A program made the translations under genes and the position numbers. A stretch of DNA of 64,000 bases, from positions 245,349-309,348 of the forward strand of contig JBGPTF010000002.1 in NCBI GenBank assembly GCA_041490445.1, in the 5' to 3' direction. This document shows, one piece after another, positions 34,022 to 42,624 of the stretch (position 1 is its first letter; the number at the start of each line of letters is the position of its first letter). The notes under the pieces were generated by a model, which did no database searches, was not told where the DNA came from, and saw only the letters and a list, made by a program, of their open reading frames with translations. The stretch is from JBGPTF01 sp041490445 (GTDB taxonomy: Bacteria; Acidobacteriota; Terriglobia; Acidiferrales; UBA7541).

Positions 34022-34960
34022 ATGCGGAAGAAAGTGACGGTTGTGGGCGGGGGGTTCGTCGGTTCGACGACAGCGCAGCGAATTGTCGATTCCGGTCTCG
34101 CCGACGTTGTTCTGACGGACATTCTGGAAGGAGTGCCGGCGGGCAAAGCGCTCGACATGCTCGAATCCACGCCGATCTCCGGCTCGGACTCGCATGCCAC
34201 CGGCATCACTACTGCTTCGGGCGACTATCGCGAGACGGCCAACAGCGACATCGTCGTGATTACCGCCGGCTTTCCGCGCAAGCCGGGAATGAGCCGCGAC
34301 GACCTGCTCAAAGCGAACTACGATGTACTCAAAGCGGTTGTCGAAACCATCGTGAAGTTCTCGCCCAACGCGATTCTCATCGTTGTGACGAATCCGCTGG
34401 ATGCCATGGCCCAGGCCGCCTACAAGCTCAGCGGCTTCTCGAAGAACCGCGTCATCGGGATGGCGGGCGTGCTTGACTCGGCGCGCATGAGCAGTTTCGT
34501 CTCGATGGAGCTGGGCGTGTCCGTCGAGGACGTGCATTCCTTCGTGCTCGGCGGCCATGGCGACGACATGGTGCCACTGCCGCGCTATTCCACCGTTGCC
34601 GGCATTCCCTTGCCCGACCTGCTGCCCAAAGAAAAGATCGCCGCGATTGTCGAGCGCACGCGCAAGGGCGGCGCAGAAATCGTGAACCTGCTGAAGACCG
34701 GCTCGGCCTATTACGCCCCATCCGCGGCGGTGTTTTCGATGGTCGAGGCGATCCTGAAAGACAAGAAGCGAATACTTCCTTGCGCCGCCTACCTGGAAGG
34801 CGAATACGGTATCCGCGGCCTCTTCGTTGGAGTGCCGGTGAAGCTGGGTGCGCGAGGCATTGAGCAGATCATCGAGATCAAACTGACGGCGGAAGAAAAA
34901 GCCGCACTCGATAAGTCCGCCGCCTCGGTCCAGGAGTTGGTTAAGGTCCTGGGCGTCTAG
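34022..34960 (+). CDS. mdh: Malate dehydrogenase (LDH-like type)
   Basis: Interconverts malate and oxaloacetate with NAD. The 312 residues show the Rossmann start KVTVVGGGFVGSTTAQRI, ADVVLTDILEGVPAGKALDM, ITAGFPRKPGMSRDDLL (the substrate loop with the Arg typical of malate rather than lactate), IVVTNPLDAM, the catalytic His region VLGGHGDDMVPLPRYSTVAGIP, and GVPVKLGARGIEQII. GAGGAG at 34010-34015 is six bases from the ATG at 34022. It follows icd and converges on the GT39 gene 25 bases later. Confidence 0.96.
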   Translation: MRKKVTVVGGGFVGSTTAQRIVDSGLADVVLTDILEGVPAGKALDMLESTPISGSDSHATGITTASGDYRETANSDIVVITAGFPRKPGMSRDDLLKANYDVLKAVVETIVKFSPNAILIVVTNPLDAMAQAAYKLSGFSKNRVIGMAGVLDSARMSSFVSMELGVSVEDVHSFVLGGHGDDMVPLPRYSTVAGIPLPDLLPKEKIAAIVERTRKGGAEIVNLLKTGSAYYAPSAAVFSMVEAILKDKKRILPCAAYLEGEYGIRGLFVGVPVKLGARGIEQIIEIKLTAEEKAALDKSAASVQELVKVLGV

Positions 34961-34985
34961 CCGAACCCAAACAACTTTCTGGCCG

Positions 34986-36560
34986 TCAAATGTAATACTT
35001 CAGGCGGGGCCACATCTGTGACAGCGGCGCTTTCGGCCGGCGGCAGATGTAGACAGGCAGGTTCGATTCCACCGGCATACCGAGCGGATTCGCAATCGTC
35101 GCGGCCGGCGTGATCTCGGCGAATAATTCCTGAAGCGTCTGGTATTCGACCCCGAGAGAGATCACGACCTCGCCGCTGTAATCCCGCGGCCCCCACAGAT
35201 AGTAGTTGTTGTGGCCGCTGATCGCCTTGGGCAGGCCAAGCTTCCCGCCCAGCAAGTCAATCGCTCCTGCTTCGCCGTAATTCCCTACCAGGATTGCGCA
35301 CTTCGGCTGGTCCGCCGCCGGGAGGCTGTGATAGACGCGCGCAACGGTCGAGACCATCTCGTCCCAGCCCATCATGTCGGCGTAAAGCTGCGGCAACGGC
35401 CCTGTCGCATCCTTCTCCAGCTTCACCGGCCGCGTGTACGGAAGCGCCGCCTGATAGCGAAGAAATGTATCCACGGGGAGAATCGGGACGCCAAACGGAA
35501 GTGTGATCAAGCCTGCGGCAATCAGAATAGACGCATACACCGGGACGATCCAGCGCCGGTGTGGCGAGCCAAACCATTCTGCGATCGCGACTCCGCCGGC
35601 CGCCAGCAGCATCGGAAAGGCCGGCAGGATGTAATAGCTCTTTCCGTGCAGCAGGATCACGACAGCGAGGAAAAAGACAAACGACCATCCGAGAAATCGA
35701 AATCGCCGGCCCCGCCGCGAGAACAAGAGCCAGCCGAGACCAGCGAGCCAGACGGGCAGCGCGATCGGATGAAGAAAGAGAACCAGCTCGAACACAAATT
35801 GCGCCGCGCCCACCGGAACGTTTTTCAGTACCTGGGCATTGCGCACTGTCTCGATTTGCGGCCAGTGATGCTGCCACTGCCAGAGCAGATTCGGCAGTGC
35901 GATCGCCAGTGCAATCAACCCTCCGATCCAGACCCAGCGGCTGCGCAGCACGGAGCGCGCGCGCGTCACGAGCAGCGCCACAACGAGGCAGAAGCCGAAG
36001 GCGAGGATCGGATACTTATTCAGAGAACCCAGGCCGCCAATCGCGCCAATGGCGACCCAGAGCCGATGATCCGCACCTTTGACGATGCGAATCACCAGGA
36101 CGACGCACAGCATCCAGAACACCGGCTCGAACGCGTTCATGGAATAGAAGCTGTCAAGGGCGAGAAAGGCCGGCGCCAGAAGCGCCGCCAGCGCTGCGAG
36201 AAATTGCGCGCGGCTTTCACCGCCCAGCTCTCGGGCAATCCAGCCGGTGAGGAATATTTCGCCTGCCCCGGCGAGCGCCGGGGAAAAACGAATGGCGAAC
36301 AACGAATCGCCCAGCAGCCAGCGGCTCAGTCGCGCCAGAACAGCGACAAGGGGCGGCTGGTCAATGTATCCCCACGCGAGGTGGTTACCACAGGCGATGT
36401 AATAGAGTTCGTCGCGGAAATAACCGTAGTGGCCGCCGGCCGCGAAATGAAGGAGGAGCTTTGCGCCGGCGAGGGTCAACAGAATCGGCCAGGCAAGCGC
36501 GGCAGATTCGCAGGCCGACGCGCCTGCTGGCGATTCAAATGCGCTGGCCGTGCGGTTCAT
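34986..36560 (-). CDS. GT39/PMT-family membrane glycosyltransferase
   Basis: A polytopic membrane protein of 524 residues (about ten hydrophobic helices) of the ArnT/PMT superfamily, which transfers sugars from polyprenyl-phosphate donors to lipids or proteins on the outer face of the membrane. The first loop has YGYFRDELYYIACGNHLAWGYIDQPP, the acidic motif and Asp/Glu pair typical of the family. The C-terminal 110 residues are a soluble domain. The ATG at 36560 is preferred because AAGG precedes it; a GTG at 36611 would add 17 residues but lacks a ribosome site. It is the last gene of the minus-strand run that follows sdhCAB, dipeptidase and PPIase. Its acceptor is unknown. Confidence 0.85.
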   Translation of the reverse strand: MNRTASAFESPAGASACESAALAWPILLTLAGAKLLLHFAAGGHYGYFRDELYYIACGNHLAWGYIDQPPLVAVLARLSRWLLGDSLFAIRFSPALAGAGEIFLTGWIARELGGESRAQFLAALAALLAPAFLALDSFYSMNAFEPVFWMLCVVLVIRIVKGADHRLWVAIGAIGGLGSLNKYPILAFGFCLVVALLVTRARSVLRSRWVWIGGLIALAIALPNLLWQWQHHWPQIETVRNAQVLKNVPVGAAQFVFELVLFLHPIALPVWLAGLGWLLFSRRGRRFRFLGWSFVFFLAVVILLHGKSYYILPAFPMLLAAGGVAIAEWFGSPHRRWIVPVYASILIAAGLITLPFGVPILPVDTFLRYQAALPYTRPVKLEKDATGPLPQLYADMMGWDEMVSTVARVYHSLPAADQPKCAILVGNYGEAGAIDLLGGKLGLPKAISGHNNYYLWGPRDYSGEVVISLGVEYQTLQELFAEITPAATIANPLGMPVESNLPVYICRRPKAPLSQMWPRLKYYI

Positions 36561-36646
36561 CGCCCTTGCCGATCCGTTGCCTCCGCCGGAACGAGCCACC
36601 GCCGCGCGCACCGCGAACTGCGCATCGCATCTTCCCGGCAGAAGCG

Positions 36647-37393
36647 TTACGGCTTCTTCGGCGCAGGATGGTCGGCTGGAGCCGCCGGTGCAGCTCCGCT
36701 CACAATAACGGCGGTCTTAATGCTGTCCAGCTTGGGGAAGCTCAGGTCGAGATAGGCTTTCCCCTTCGACGTGATCTGGCCCTGGTCCGGCGACTCGCCG
36801 TAGCTGCTGTAGAGCTGCTTGACGATGTCCATTCCCTGCGTGACTTCGCCGAACGGCGAAAAGCCCTGCGAATCGAGGCCGCCGTTATTACCCAGGTTGA
36901 TGAAGATCTGCGTCGTTCGCGTGTTCGGGCCCGCCGTGGCGAACGTAACGAAGCCGGGCTTATTACTCTGCGTCACGCGGTCGTCGCGAATCGTTGCGTT
37001 CTGCCAGGCGCGCGATACTTTGGGGTCCGCGCTGAGTCCGAATTGCACGACGAAGCCCGGCACAACGCGGAAGAAGCTCGCGTGATCGTAAAAATGGTGC
37101 TTCACGAGGTTGTAGAAGCGGTCCGCGCCAAAGGGCGCCCACGCGCGCGTCACATGCACAACGAAATCGCCCTTCGTCGTCGAGAACTTTGCCTCGTACA
37201 CGTCCGGCGCTGTCTCGTGCAACGAGGATGGGTTGAGCAAATCCACATGATTGGTCATCGAGGGTTTCCTTGTGGTAGTCGTCGAGGACGGTTTCTTCGC
37301 CGCCGGCTTGACCTGGCCCAGCGCCGCTGTAAATAGGAACGTGCAAAGCGAGATCGCGCCGATCAATGAGATAGAAATTCTTTTCATGCTCAC
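36647..37393 (-). CDS. Exported cyclophilin-type peptidyl-prolyl isomerase
   Basis: A 248-residue periplasmic PPIase. A signal peptide (ISLIGAISLCTFLFTAALG) precedes a Ser/Thr/Lys-rich linker, then the cyclophilin domain: YEAKFSTTKGDFVVHV, FYNLVKHHFYDHASFFRVVPGFVVQFG, GPNTRTTQIFINLGNNGGLDSQGFSPFGEV. The FFRVVPGFVVQ and QIFINL residues form the proline-binding pocket. A short Ala/Pro tail ends the protein. The GTG at 37393 overlaps the dipeptidase stop and has GGGAGG six bases upstream; the ATG two codons later is an alternative. Confidence 0.92.
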   Translation of the reverse strand: MSMKRISISLIGAISLCTFLFTAALGQVKPAAKKPSSTTTTRKPSMTNHVDLLNPSSLHETAPDVYEAKFSTTKGDFVVHVTRAWAPFGADRFYNLVKHHFYDHASFFRVVPGFVVQFGLSADPKVSRAWQNATIRDDRVTQSNKPGFVTFATAGPNTRTTQIFINLGNNGGLDSQGFSPFGEVTQGMDIVKQLYSSYGESPDQGQITSKGKAYLDLSFPKLDSIKTAVIVSGAAPAAPADHPAPKKP

Positions 37394-38613
37394 TGCTGTC
37401 CTCCCAGGCGTTTTGCGACGGTTTCCACCTGCTCCATCACCCGCAGCGTGTTGCCGCCGAGAATCTTCTGCACGTCGGACTCGGAATAGCCTTTCTTCAG
37501 GAGCGCGTCGGTGATCTGCGGCAGGTGCGAGACGTCGTCCATGCCGTACGGCATGTCGGCGCCGTCGAAATCCGATCCCAATCCGACATGGTCCACACCG
37601 CCCACCTTCACGGCGTGATCGATGTGCTCGATGATTTTCTCCCAGCCGACGCGCGGCAACTTGCCTTCCGAGACGAATTGGCGCACCACGCGGTCACCTT
37701 CGATGATCTGGCACGCCTCATTCTCGCCGCACTTCTTTGCCGCTTCATCGGTCCGCGCCTTCATTTCGTCGCGAATCGCTTTGCTGGCGTTCGCGAATTC
37801 CTGACTCAGGAACCCGATGTGGTAATTGATCTGGATCACGCCGCCCTTGGCGGCAAGCGCGCGGATCATGTCGTCCGTCATATCGCGGGGCACATCGCAC
37901 AGGGCGCGGCAGGAGGAATGCGACGCGATCATGGGCGCCTGGCTCACGGCCAGCGCGTCGTAAAACGTCTTGTCGGAAACGTGCGAAATGTCCACGATCA
38001 TGCCGAGCCGGTTCATCTCCCGCACGACGTCCTTGCCGAAGCCGGTCAGGCCGTTGTGCACCGGCTTGTCGGTCGAGGAATCCGCCCACTCGTCGTTCAC
38101 GCTGTGGGTCAGGGTCATGTAGCGGACGCCGAGCGCGGCGAACGTGCGGAGCACGCCCAGATCGCCCGCGATCATGTGGCCGCCTTCGACGCCCATCAGC
38201 GCGGCGATTTTCCCTTCGGCGTGGGCGCGGCGGATATCCGCCGCCGTGGTTGCGAGGATCAGGTCTTTCGGATGGAGGCGCACCTGCTGGCGCACCGCGT
38301 CAATCTGGTCGAGCGCGCGCTTCACCGCTTCCGGGCCCGTCACCGTCCCCGGAATCCAGATCGAGAAAAAGATGCCGCCCAAGCCGCCTTCGCGCATCCG
38401 CGGAATGTCGATGTGTCCATCCGGGGAGCGGAGGCTGAGGTCGAGGCGATCCCACAGGAGCCGCTGTGTTGTGTCGTCGTGCGTGTCAATTACGATCGAG
38501 CGGAAATGCAGGGCACGTGCGCGCGGAGAAATCTGGTCCGCCGCGCTCGCATGAATCTCCAAGGCGATCACCCCCGACGCCACAATCGCAAGACAAAGAT
38601 AAAGCCATCGCAT
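37390..38613 (-). CDS. Membrane dipeptidase (M19 family), exported
   Basis: A zinc dipeptidase of 407 residues related to renal dipeptidase, hydrolysing dipeptides (including D-residue forms). The signal peptide is WLYLCLAIVASGVIALEIHASA. Metal ligands appear as IDTHDD, MGVEGGHMI (Glu), DISHVS and SHSSCRAL (His), followed by LGSDFDGADMPYGMDDVS. The ATG at 38613 has an AGGGGAG-type ribosome site about nine bases upstream; the frame is open upstream for 23 more codons, which lack signal-like features. It overlaps the PPIase start by 4 bp. A peptide-scavenging role is likely. Confidence 0.92.
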   Translation of the reverse strand: MRWLYLCLAIVASGVIALEIHASAADQISPRARALHFRSIVIDTHDDTTQRLLWDRLDLSLRSPDGHIDIPRMREGGLGGIFFSIWIPGTVTGPEAVKRALDQIDAVRQQVRLHPKDLILATTAADIRRAHAEGKIAALMGVEGGHMIAGDLGVLRTFAALGVRYMTLTHSVNDEWADSSTDKPVHNGLTGFGKDVVREMNRLGMIVDISHVSDKTFYDALAVSQAPMIASHSSCRALCDVPRDMTDDMIRALAAKGGVIQINYHIGFLSQEFANASKAIRDEMKARTDEAAKKCGENEACQIIEGDRVVRQFVSEGKLPRVGWEKIIEHIDHAVKVGGVDHVGLGSDFDGADMPYGMDDVSHLPQITDALLKKGYSESDVQKILGGNTLRVMEQVETVAKRLGGQQ

Positions 38614-38700
38614 CCCGCGCACTCCCCTCTTTTGCCGCGCAAAAATCTTCCCGAGGCCGCTAGCTTTATAGCTGAAATGCATCCGGGGCGCCAGCCCGCG

Positions 38701-39459
38701 TCAGACCTTGCCGAACAGCCAGTTGCGAAGCGCGTGACGCATCACCTGGCCGTTGATGGCTGCGATGGATTCCGTGAGGGGAATGCCCTTCGGACAAACC
38801 TTCACGCAATTCTGCGCGTTGTCGCAGTCCTGAATGCCGCCGGGACCCATCAGCGCTTCCAGGCGCTCGTTCGCGTGCATCGCGCCAGTGGGATGCAGAT
38901 TGAAGAGACGCACCTGGCTGATAATCGCCGCGCCGACGAAGTTCGTGTGCTCGTTCACCTTCGGGCAGATTTCCAGGCAATTGCCGCAGGTGATGCAACG
39001 GGAAAGCGGGTAGCCCGCCTCCTGCAGCTCGGGCGCCATGCGGGGGCCTTCTCCGATGGCATACGTGCCGTCAATGGGGACCCAGCACTTCGTGCGCTTC
39101 AGGTTGCTGAACATGCTCGAGCGGTCCACCGCCAGGTCGCGCACGAGCGGAAATTTGCGGAGCGGCTCAAGGGTGACGGGCTTTTCGAGCTGGTCCACCA
39201 GCGCCGAGCAAGCCTGTCGCGGGTGTCCATTGATGAGCATGGCGCACGCGCCACAGACCTCCTCGAGGCAGTTCGCTTCGTAGCTGACGGGCGTGGTTTC
39301 CTTGCCGTCGCGCGTCACCGGCCGCTCGGCAATGTCGCGCAGGCAGGTAATCACGTTCAGCGAAGGCCGCCAGCGCAACTCGAACTCTTCCCAATGCGCC
39401 GATTCATCCGGCCGTAACTGCCGGTTCACCCGGACGATGAATGTCTTGTTCTCTGCCAT
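38701..39459 (-). CDS. sdhB: Succinate dehydrogenase iron-sulfur subunit
   Basis: The electron-transfer subunit of complex II, 252 residues. The [2Fe-2S] motif is NCLEEVCGACAMLINGHPRQAC and the [4Fe-4S]/[3Fe-4S] motifs are SRCITCGNCLEICPKV and NAQNCVKVCPKGIP. The length and the wording match the type-B (Bacillus/epsilonproteobacterial-like) family. It lies nine bases after sdhA and is the third gene of sdhCAB; 87 bases separate it from the dipeptidase gene. Confidence 0.96.
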   Translation of the reverse strand: MAENKTFIVRVNRQLRPDESAHWEEFELRWRPSLNVITCLRDIAERPVTRDGKETTPVSYEANCLEEVCGACAMLINGHPRQACSALVDQLEKPVTLEPLRKFPLVRDLAVDRSSMFSNLKRTKCWVPIDGTYAIGEGPRMAPELQEAGYPLSRCITCGNCLEICPKVNEHTNFVGAAIISQVRLFNLHPTGAMHANERLEALMGPGGIQDCDNAQNCVKVCPKGIPLTESIAAINGQVMRHALRNWLFGKV

Positions 39460-39468
39460 GCCGCCTGC

Positions 39469-41253
39469 CTACTTCGCCGCTTCGTATTGCCGCTTGCGCG
39501 GTGGAAGCAGACTGATGTCCACCGGCTCGTACTCGAGCTTGATTTTGCCGCCGTTGAACTTCGCCCGCGTGGTCTTGAGCCAGTTCGGATCGTCGCGTTC
39601 GGGGAAATCGGGCTTGTAGTGCGCCCCGCGGCTTTCATTTCGCGCCAGCGCTCCGAGCGTGATCACCTTGGCGAGCACAAGCATGTTTTGCAGCTCGCGG
39701 CAGAAGCTCAGCGTCTGGTTCGACCACTGGGTGCGGTCGGAAAGATTAATCTTCTCGTAGCGCTCGGAAAGCTCGTCGAGCTTTGTCAGCGTCTTTTCGA
39801 GGTTTTTGTTGTAGCGCGCGACGGTGACGTGTTCCGTCATCCAATCGCCCATCTCGCGCCAGATGACGAGCGGATTCTCCGAGCCCTGGCGGTGCAGCAA
39901 CTTGTCATTCTCCTGCTCCTGGCGCCGCCTCTCATGATCGAACAGGGTGCCGGGCAGAGCATCGCTTCCCTTCTCCAGATTGCGGGCATAGCGCACCGCC
40001 GCCGGCCCCGCGAGCGCGCCTCCATAGATGCAGGAGACGAGCGAGTTCGCGCCGAGCCGGTTTGCGCCGTGATATTGGTATTCGCACTCGCCGGCGGCAA
40101 AGATTCCCGGCACATTCGTGGCTTGCGTCTCGGTGTCCACCCAGATCCCGCCCATCGTGTAATGCACCGCCGGAAAAACTTTCATTGGTTCGACGCGCGG
40201 GTCCACCCCGACGAACTTCTCGTAAATCTCGAGGATGCCTTCGAGCTTGCGGTCGAGAACGTCTCGCGGGATGTGCGACACGTCCAAATAGACGGCATTG
40301 TGGCCTTCGAGGCCCATCTTCATTTGAAAGACCACTTTGTGAATCGCACGGGTGGCCACGTCGCGCGGCACCAGGTTGCCGTATTTCGGATACCAATCTT
40401 CGAGGAAGTAGAAGCGCTCCCCTTCCGGAATCTGCCGCGGGGACCGCTTGTCCGCCGGATTCTTCGGCACCCAGACCCGGCCGCCCTCTCCGCGCGCCGA
40501 TTCGCTCATCAACCGGCACTTGTCTTCACCGGGGATCGCCGTGGGGTGCACCTGGATGAATTCGCCGTTCGCATAATCCACGCCCTGCTGGAACAGGGCT
40601 GACTGCGCCGAACCGGTGCACACCACCGAGTTTGTGGACTTCCCGAAAATCGCTCCAATCCCGCCAGTACAGAAGATCGTGGCATCCGCCGGGAACGTGC
40701 GGACTTCCATCGTCTTCAAGTCCATGGCGCAGATGCCGCGGCAGGCGTCCGCCTCGTCCATCACCACGGATAGAAACGTCCAGCCCTCGTGCTTCGTGAC
40801 TTTATCTTCGGACTCGAAGCGCCGCACCTGCTCGTCGAGCGCGTAGAGGAGTTGCTGGCCGGTGGTTGCGCCGGCGAATGCCGTGCGGTTGAACATCGTG
40901 CCGCCGAAGCGGCGAAAATCGAGTAAGCCTTCGGCGGTGCGGTTGAACATCACGCCCATGCGGTCGAGCAGGTCGATGATTCCGGGGGCCGCCTCGCACA
41001 TGCCCTTCACGAGCGCCTGGTTTGCCAGAAAATCGCCTCCGTAAACCGTGTCGTCGAAATGCTGCCAGGTGGAATCGCCTTCGCCCTTCAGGTTCTTGGC
41101 CGCATTGATGCCGCCCTGCGCGCAAACGGAATGCGACCGCTTCACGGGAACGATGGAAAAAAGGTCCACCGGGACGCCGGACTCCGCCACTCGAATGGTG
41201 GCCATCAACCCCGCCAGGCCGCCGCCGACCACGATGATCCGGGGGTTTTTCAT
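39469..41253 (-). CDS. sdhA: Succinate dehydrogenase flavoprotein subunit
   Basis: Catalytic subunit of complex II that oxidises succinate (or reduces fumarate), 594 residues with covalently bound FAD. The FAD loop IIVVGGGLAGLMATIRVAE starts the protein, and the attachment His is H41 in KRSHSVCAQGGINAAKN. Active-site residues are seen in EFIQVHPTAIPGEDKCRLMSE and ESARGEGGRVW, and the capping domain in YHGANRLGANSLVSCIYGG. The ATG at 41253 overlaps the sdhC stop by 4 bp. The SVCAQGG wording is of the Bacillus type. Confidence 0.97.
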   Translation of the reverse strand: MKNPRIIVVGGGLAGLMATIRVAESGVPVDLFSIVPVKRSHSVCAQGGINAAKNLKGEGDSTWQHFDDTVYGGDFLANQALVKGMCEAAPGIIDLLDRMGVMFNRTAEGLLDFRRFGGTMFNRTAFAGATTGQQLLYALDEQVRRFESEDKVTKHEGWTFLSVVMDEADACRGICAMDLKTMEVRTFPADATIFCTGGIGAIFGKSTNSVVCTGSAQSALFQQGVDYANGEFIQVHPTAIPGEDKCRLMSESARGEGGRVWVPKNPADKRSPRQIPEGERFYFLEDWYPKYGNLVPRDVATRAIHKVVFQMKMGLEGHNAVYLDVSHIPRDVLDRKLEGILEIYEKFVGVDPRVEPMKVFPAVHYTMGGIWVDTETQATNVPGIFAAGECEYQYHGANRLGANSLVSCIYGGALAGPAAVRYARNLEKGSDALPGTLFDHERRRQEQENDKLLHRQGSENPLVIWREMGDWMTEHVTVARYNKNLEKTLTKLDELSERYEKINLSDRTQWSNQTLSFCRELQNMLVLAKVITLGALARNESRGAHYKPDFPERDDPNWLKTTRAKFNGGKIKLEYEPVDISLLPPRKRQYEAAK

Positions 41254-41900
41254 TGGGAGTACGTCCCCAGCGGAAACGCGTGCAGACGCAAACCGACGGC
41301 AATGGCCACGCCGACCACCGCGAAAACGATCGCCACCGCCGCGCCGAACAACCCAGCGGCGCGCTGCGACCGCTCCGTCACTGTAAGGCCCCACTTGCAA
41401 CTGAAGTTCCAGAGGCCGTTGCCCAGGTGGAACGATGCCGAAAGCACTCCGACGACATAAAACGCGAGGTAATACGGGTTGGCCATGGCGTGGGCGATGC
41501 CGTCATACGTGGACTTGCCATGGGTGAGAAAGCGCTCGGTCCACACATGCCAGCCGATGAAGGCAAAGGCGATGATGCCCGTCCAGCGCTGGAGCACATA
41601 CATCCAGTTCGCCATCCACGGGTGGCCCCACAAGTTGGACTTGCCCCGCCACCAGATGTAGATGCCATAAACGCCGTGGAACAGGATGGGCAGCCAGATG
41701 CCGAGCACTTCCACGATGATTCGCCAGGGGATCGTCTGCAGGTCTTCCGAGGCCTGGTTGTACTTCGCCGCGCTCACGAGCGCGTAGCTGTTCGACCAGA
41801 AATGTTCCGCGAGGAAAGCCCCAATCGGAATGACACCGCTGAGGGAATGCAGTTTGTCCCAGAAGTAGCTGTGATCCGTTGCCGCCGCCGGGGCCGACAT
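41250..41900 (-). CDS. sdhC: Succinate dehydrogenase cytochrome b558 subunit (type B)
   Basis: Single membrane anchor of a type-B complex II, 216 residues with five hydrophobic helices (around SGVIPIGAFLAEHFW, VEVLGIWLPILFHGVYG, GIIAFAFIGWHVW, YLAFYVVGVLSASFHLGNGLWNF, FGAAVAIVFAVVGVAIAVG). His residues in AEHFW, LFHGVY, GWHVW and SFHLGN are positioned to ligate two b hemes. The ATG at 41900 has GGAGAG just upstream and family-like content begins there; the longer open frame upstream is not supported. A promoter 90-120 bases upstream fits. No sdhD is present, as expected for this type. Confidence 0.92.
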   Translation of the reverse strand: MSAPAAATDHSYFWDKLHSLSGVIPIGAFLAEHFWSNSYALVSAAKYNQASEDLQTIPWRIIVEVLGIWLPILFHGVYGIYIWWRGKSNLWGHPWMANWMYVLQRWTGIIAFAFIGWHVWTERFLTHGKSTYDGIAHAMANPYYLAFYVVGVLSASFHLGNGLWNFSCKWGLTVTERSQRAAGLFGAAVAIVFAVVGVAIAVGLRLHAFPLGTYSQ

Positions 41901-41987
41901 GCACTCTCCGTGTGTGGAGTCGTGAAGCGCGCCCGGTGCCATGAGCGCGTGCCGCGCATCGCCGCGCGGCTCCTTCGCAAACGGTTC

Positions 41988-42016
41988 AGTATAGGCATCC
42001 GAGTTTCCGTTTGCAA
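41988..42016 (-). promoter_or_regulatory. Candidate sdhCAB promoter
   Basis: On the minus strand TTGCAA (42016-42011) and TATACT (41993-41988) are 17 bases apart. Transcription would start near 41981, leaving about 80 bases of leader before sdhC. It lies back to back with the promoter of the GAF gene. Confidence 0.6.
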
Positions 42017-42031
42017 GGCCGCTGCGCGACA

Positions 42032-42060
42032 TTGCTTTCGCTACTTCCCTGCTGTGATAA
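42032..42060 (+). promoter_or_regulatory. Candidate promoter for the GAF / 5'-nucleotidase genes
   Basis: TTGCTT (42032-42037) and TGATAA (42055-42060) with a 17-base spacer, 26 bases before the GAF start codon. Only 15 bases separate its -35 from the -35 of the divergent sdh promoter, so a shared regulator could control both. Confidence 0.55.
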
Positions 42061-42086
42061 ACTTTTCCCGTGGTCGAGGCGAGGTG

Positions 42087-42620
42087 ATGGCCAAATCGGT
42101 TGCGACAAGCCTGGCGCCGGTAGTCCATGAACTGCTCAGTGCCGGCGGCAAGATCGAGCCTTCGGCGCTGGCACCCCTCGCCGAAGTGATCCGCAAAGCG
42201 TTTCATTTGCAGAAGGATGAGGTGGCGATTCTCATCGTCGCGCAGCAGGGCAGGTTTTTGAAATTTCTTTATCCCGAAAAGCTTCATGGGATCGGCCAGA
42301 TCCCGCTCACCAGCACGTCCGCGCTTGCGGCGCGCACCGCACGCGAAAAGCGGCCCGAACTCGTCAACCACTTCACGGTCGTCCGCCACGCCTCCGTTTT
42401 CGAGGCGGTGCCGCTCCAGGAAGAGCGCAGTGAGCCGATTCAGAAAATCATGAGCGTGCCGATCGTGCTCGACGAGAAGGCAATTGGCGTGATCCAGGTT
42501 TCGCGCAAAGGGCGAAGCCTAGCCGAGGCCGGGGCGGATTTTGTCCCCGGCGATCTGCAAGAATTGATTGCCGCCGCCGAGGCGATCGCACCCTGTATCC
42601 AGTTGTGCATCCCGGACTGA
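42087..42620 (+). CDS. GAF-domain protein
   Basis: A 177-residue cytoplasmic protein made almost entirely of one GAF domain (about 25-170): LAPLAEVIRKAFHLQKDEVAILI, LKFLYPEKLHG, SVPIVLDEKAIGVIQVSRKG and GDLQELIAAAEAIAPCIQL. GAF domains bind small ligands such as cyclic nucleotides or sense redox state; no output domain is attached, so a signalling or scaffolding role is inferred only. The ATG at 42087 lies directly behind GAGGTG. It is transcribed away from sdhCAB from its own promoter and is followed five bases later by the 5'-nucleotidase gene. Confidence 0.8.
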   Translation: MAKSVATSLAPVVHELLSAGGKIEPSALAPLAEVIRKAFHLQKDEVAILIVAQQGRFLKFLYPEKLHGIGQIPLTSTSALAARTAREKRPELVNHFTVVRHASVFEAVPLQEERSEPIQKIMSVPIVLDEKAIGVIQVSRKGRSLAEAGADFVPGDLQELIAAAEAIAPCIQLCIPD

Positions 42621-42624
42621 CACT

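Noticed and set aside
35211..36755. A 514-codon plus-strand frame opposite the GT39 gene
   Set aside because: Shadow of a clear membrane glycosyltransferase; the product is a charged sequence rich in Gln and Arg without domains.
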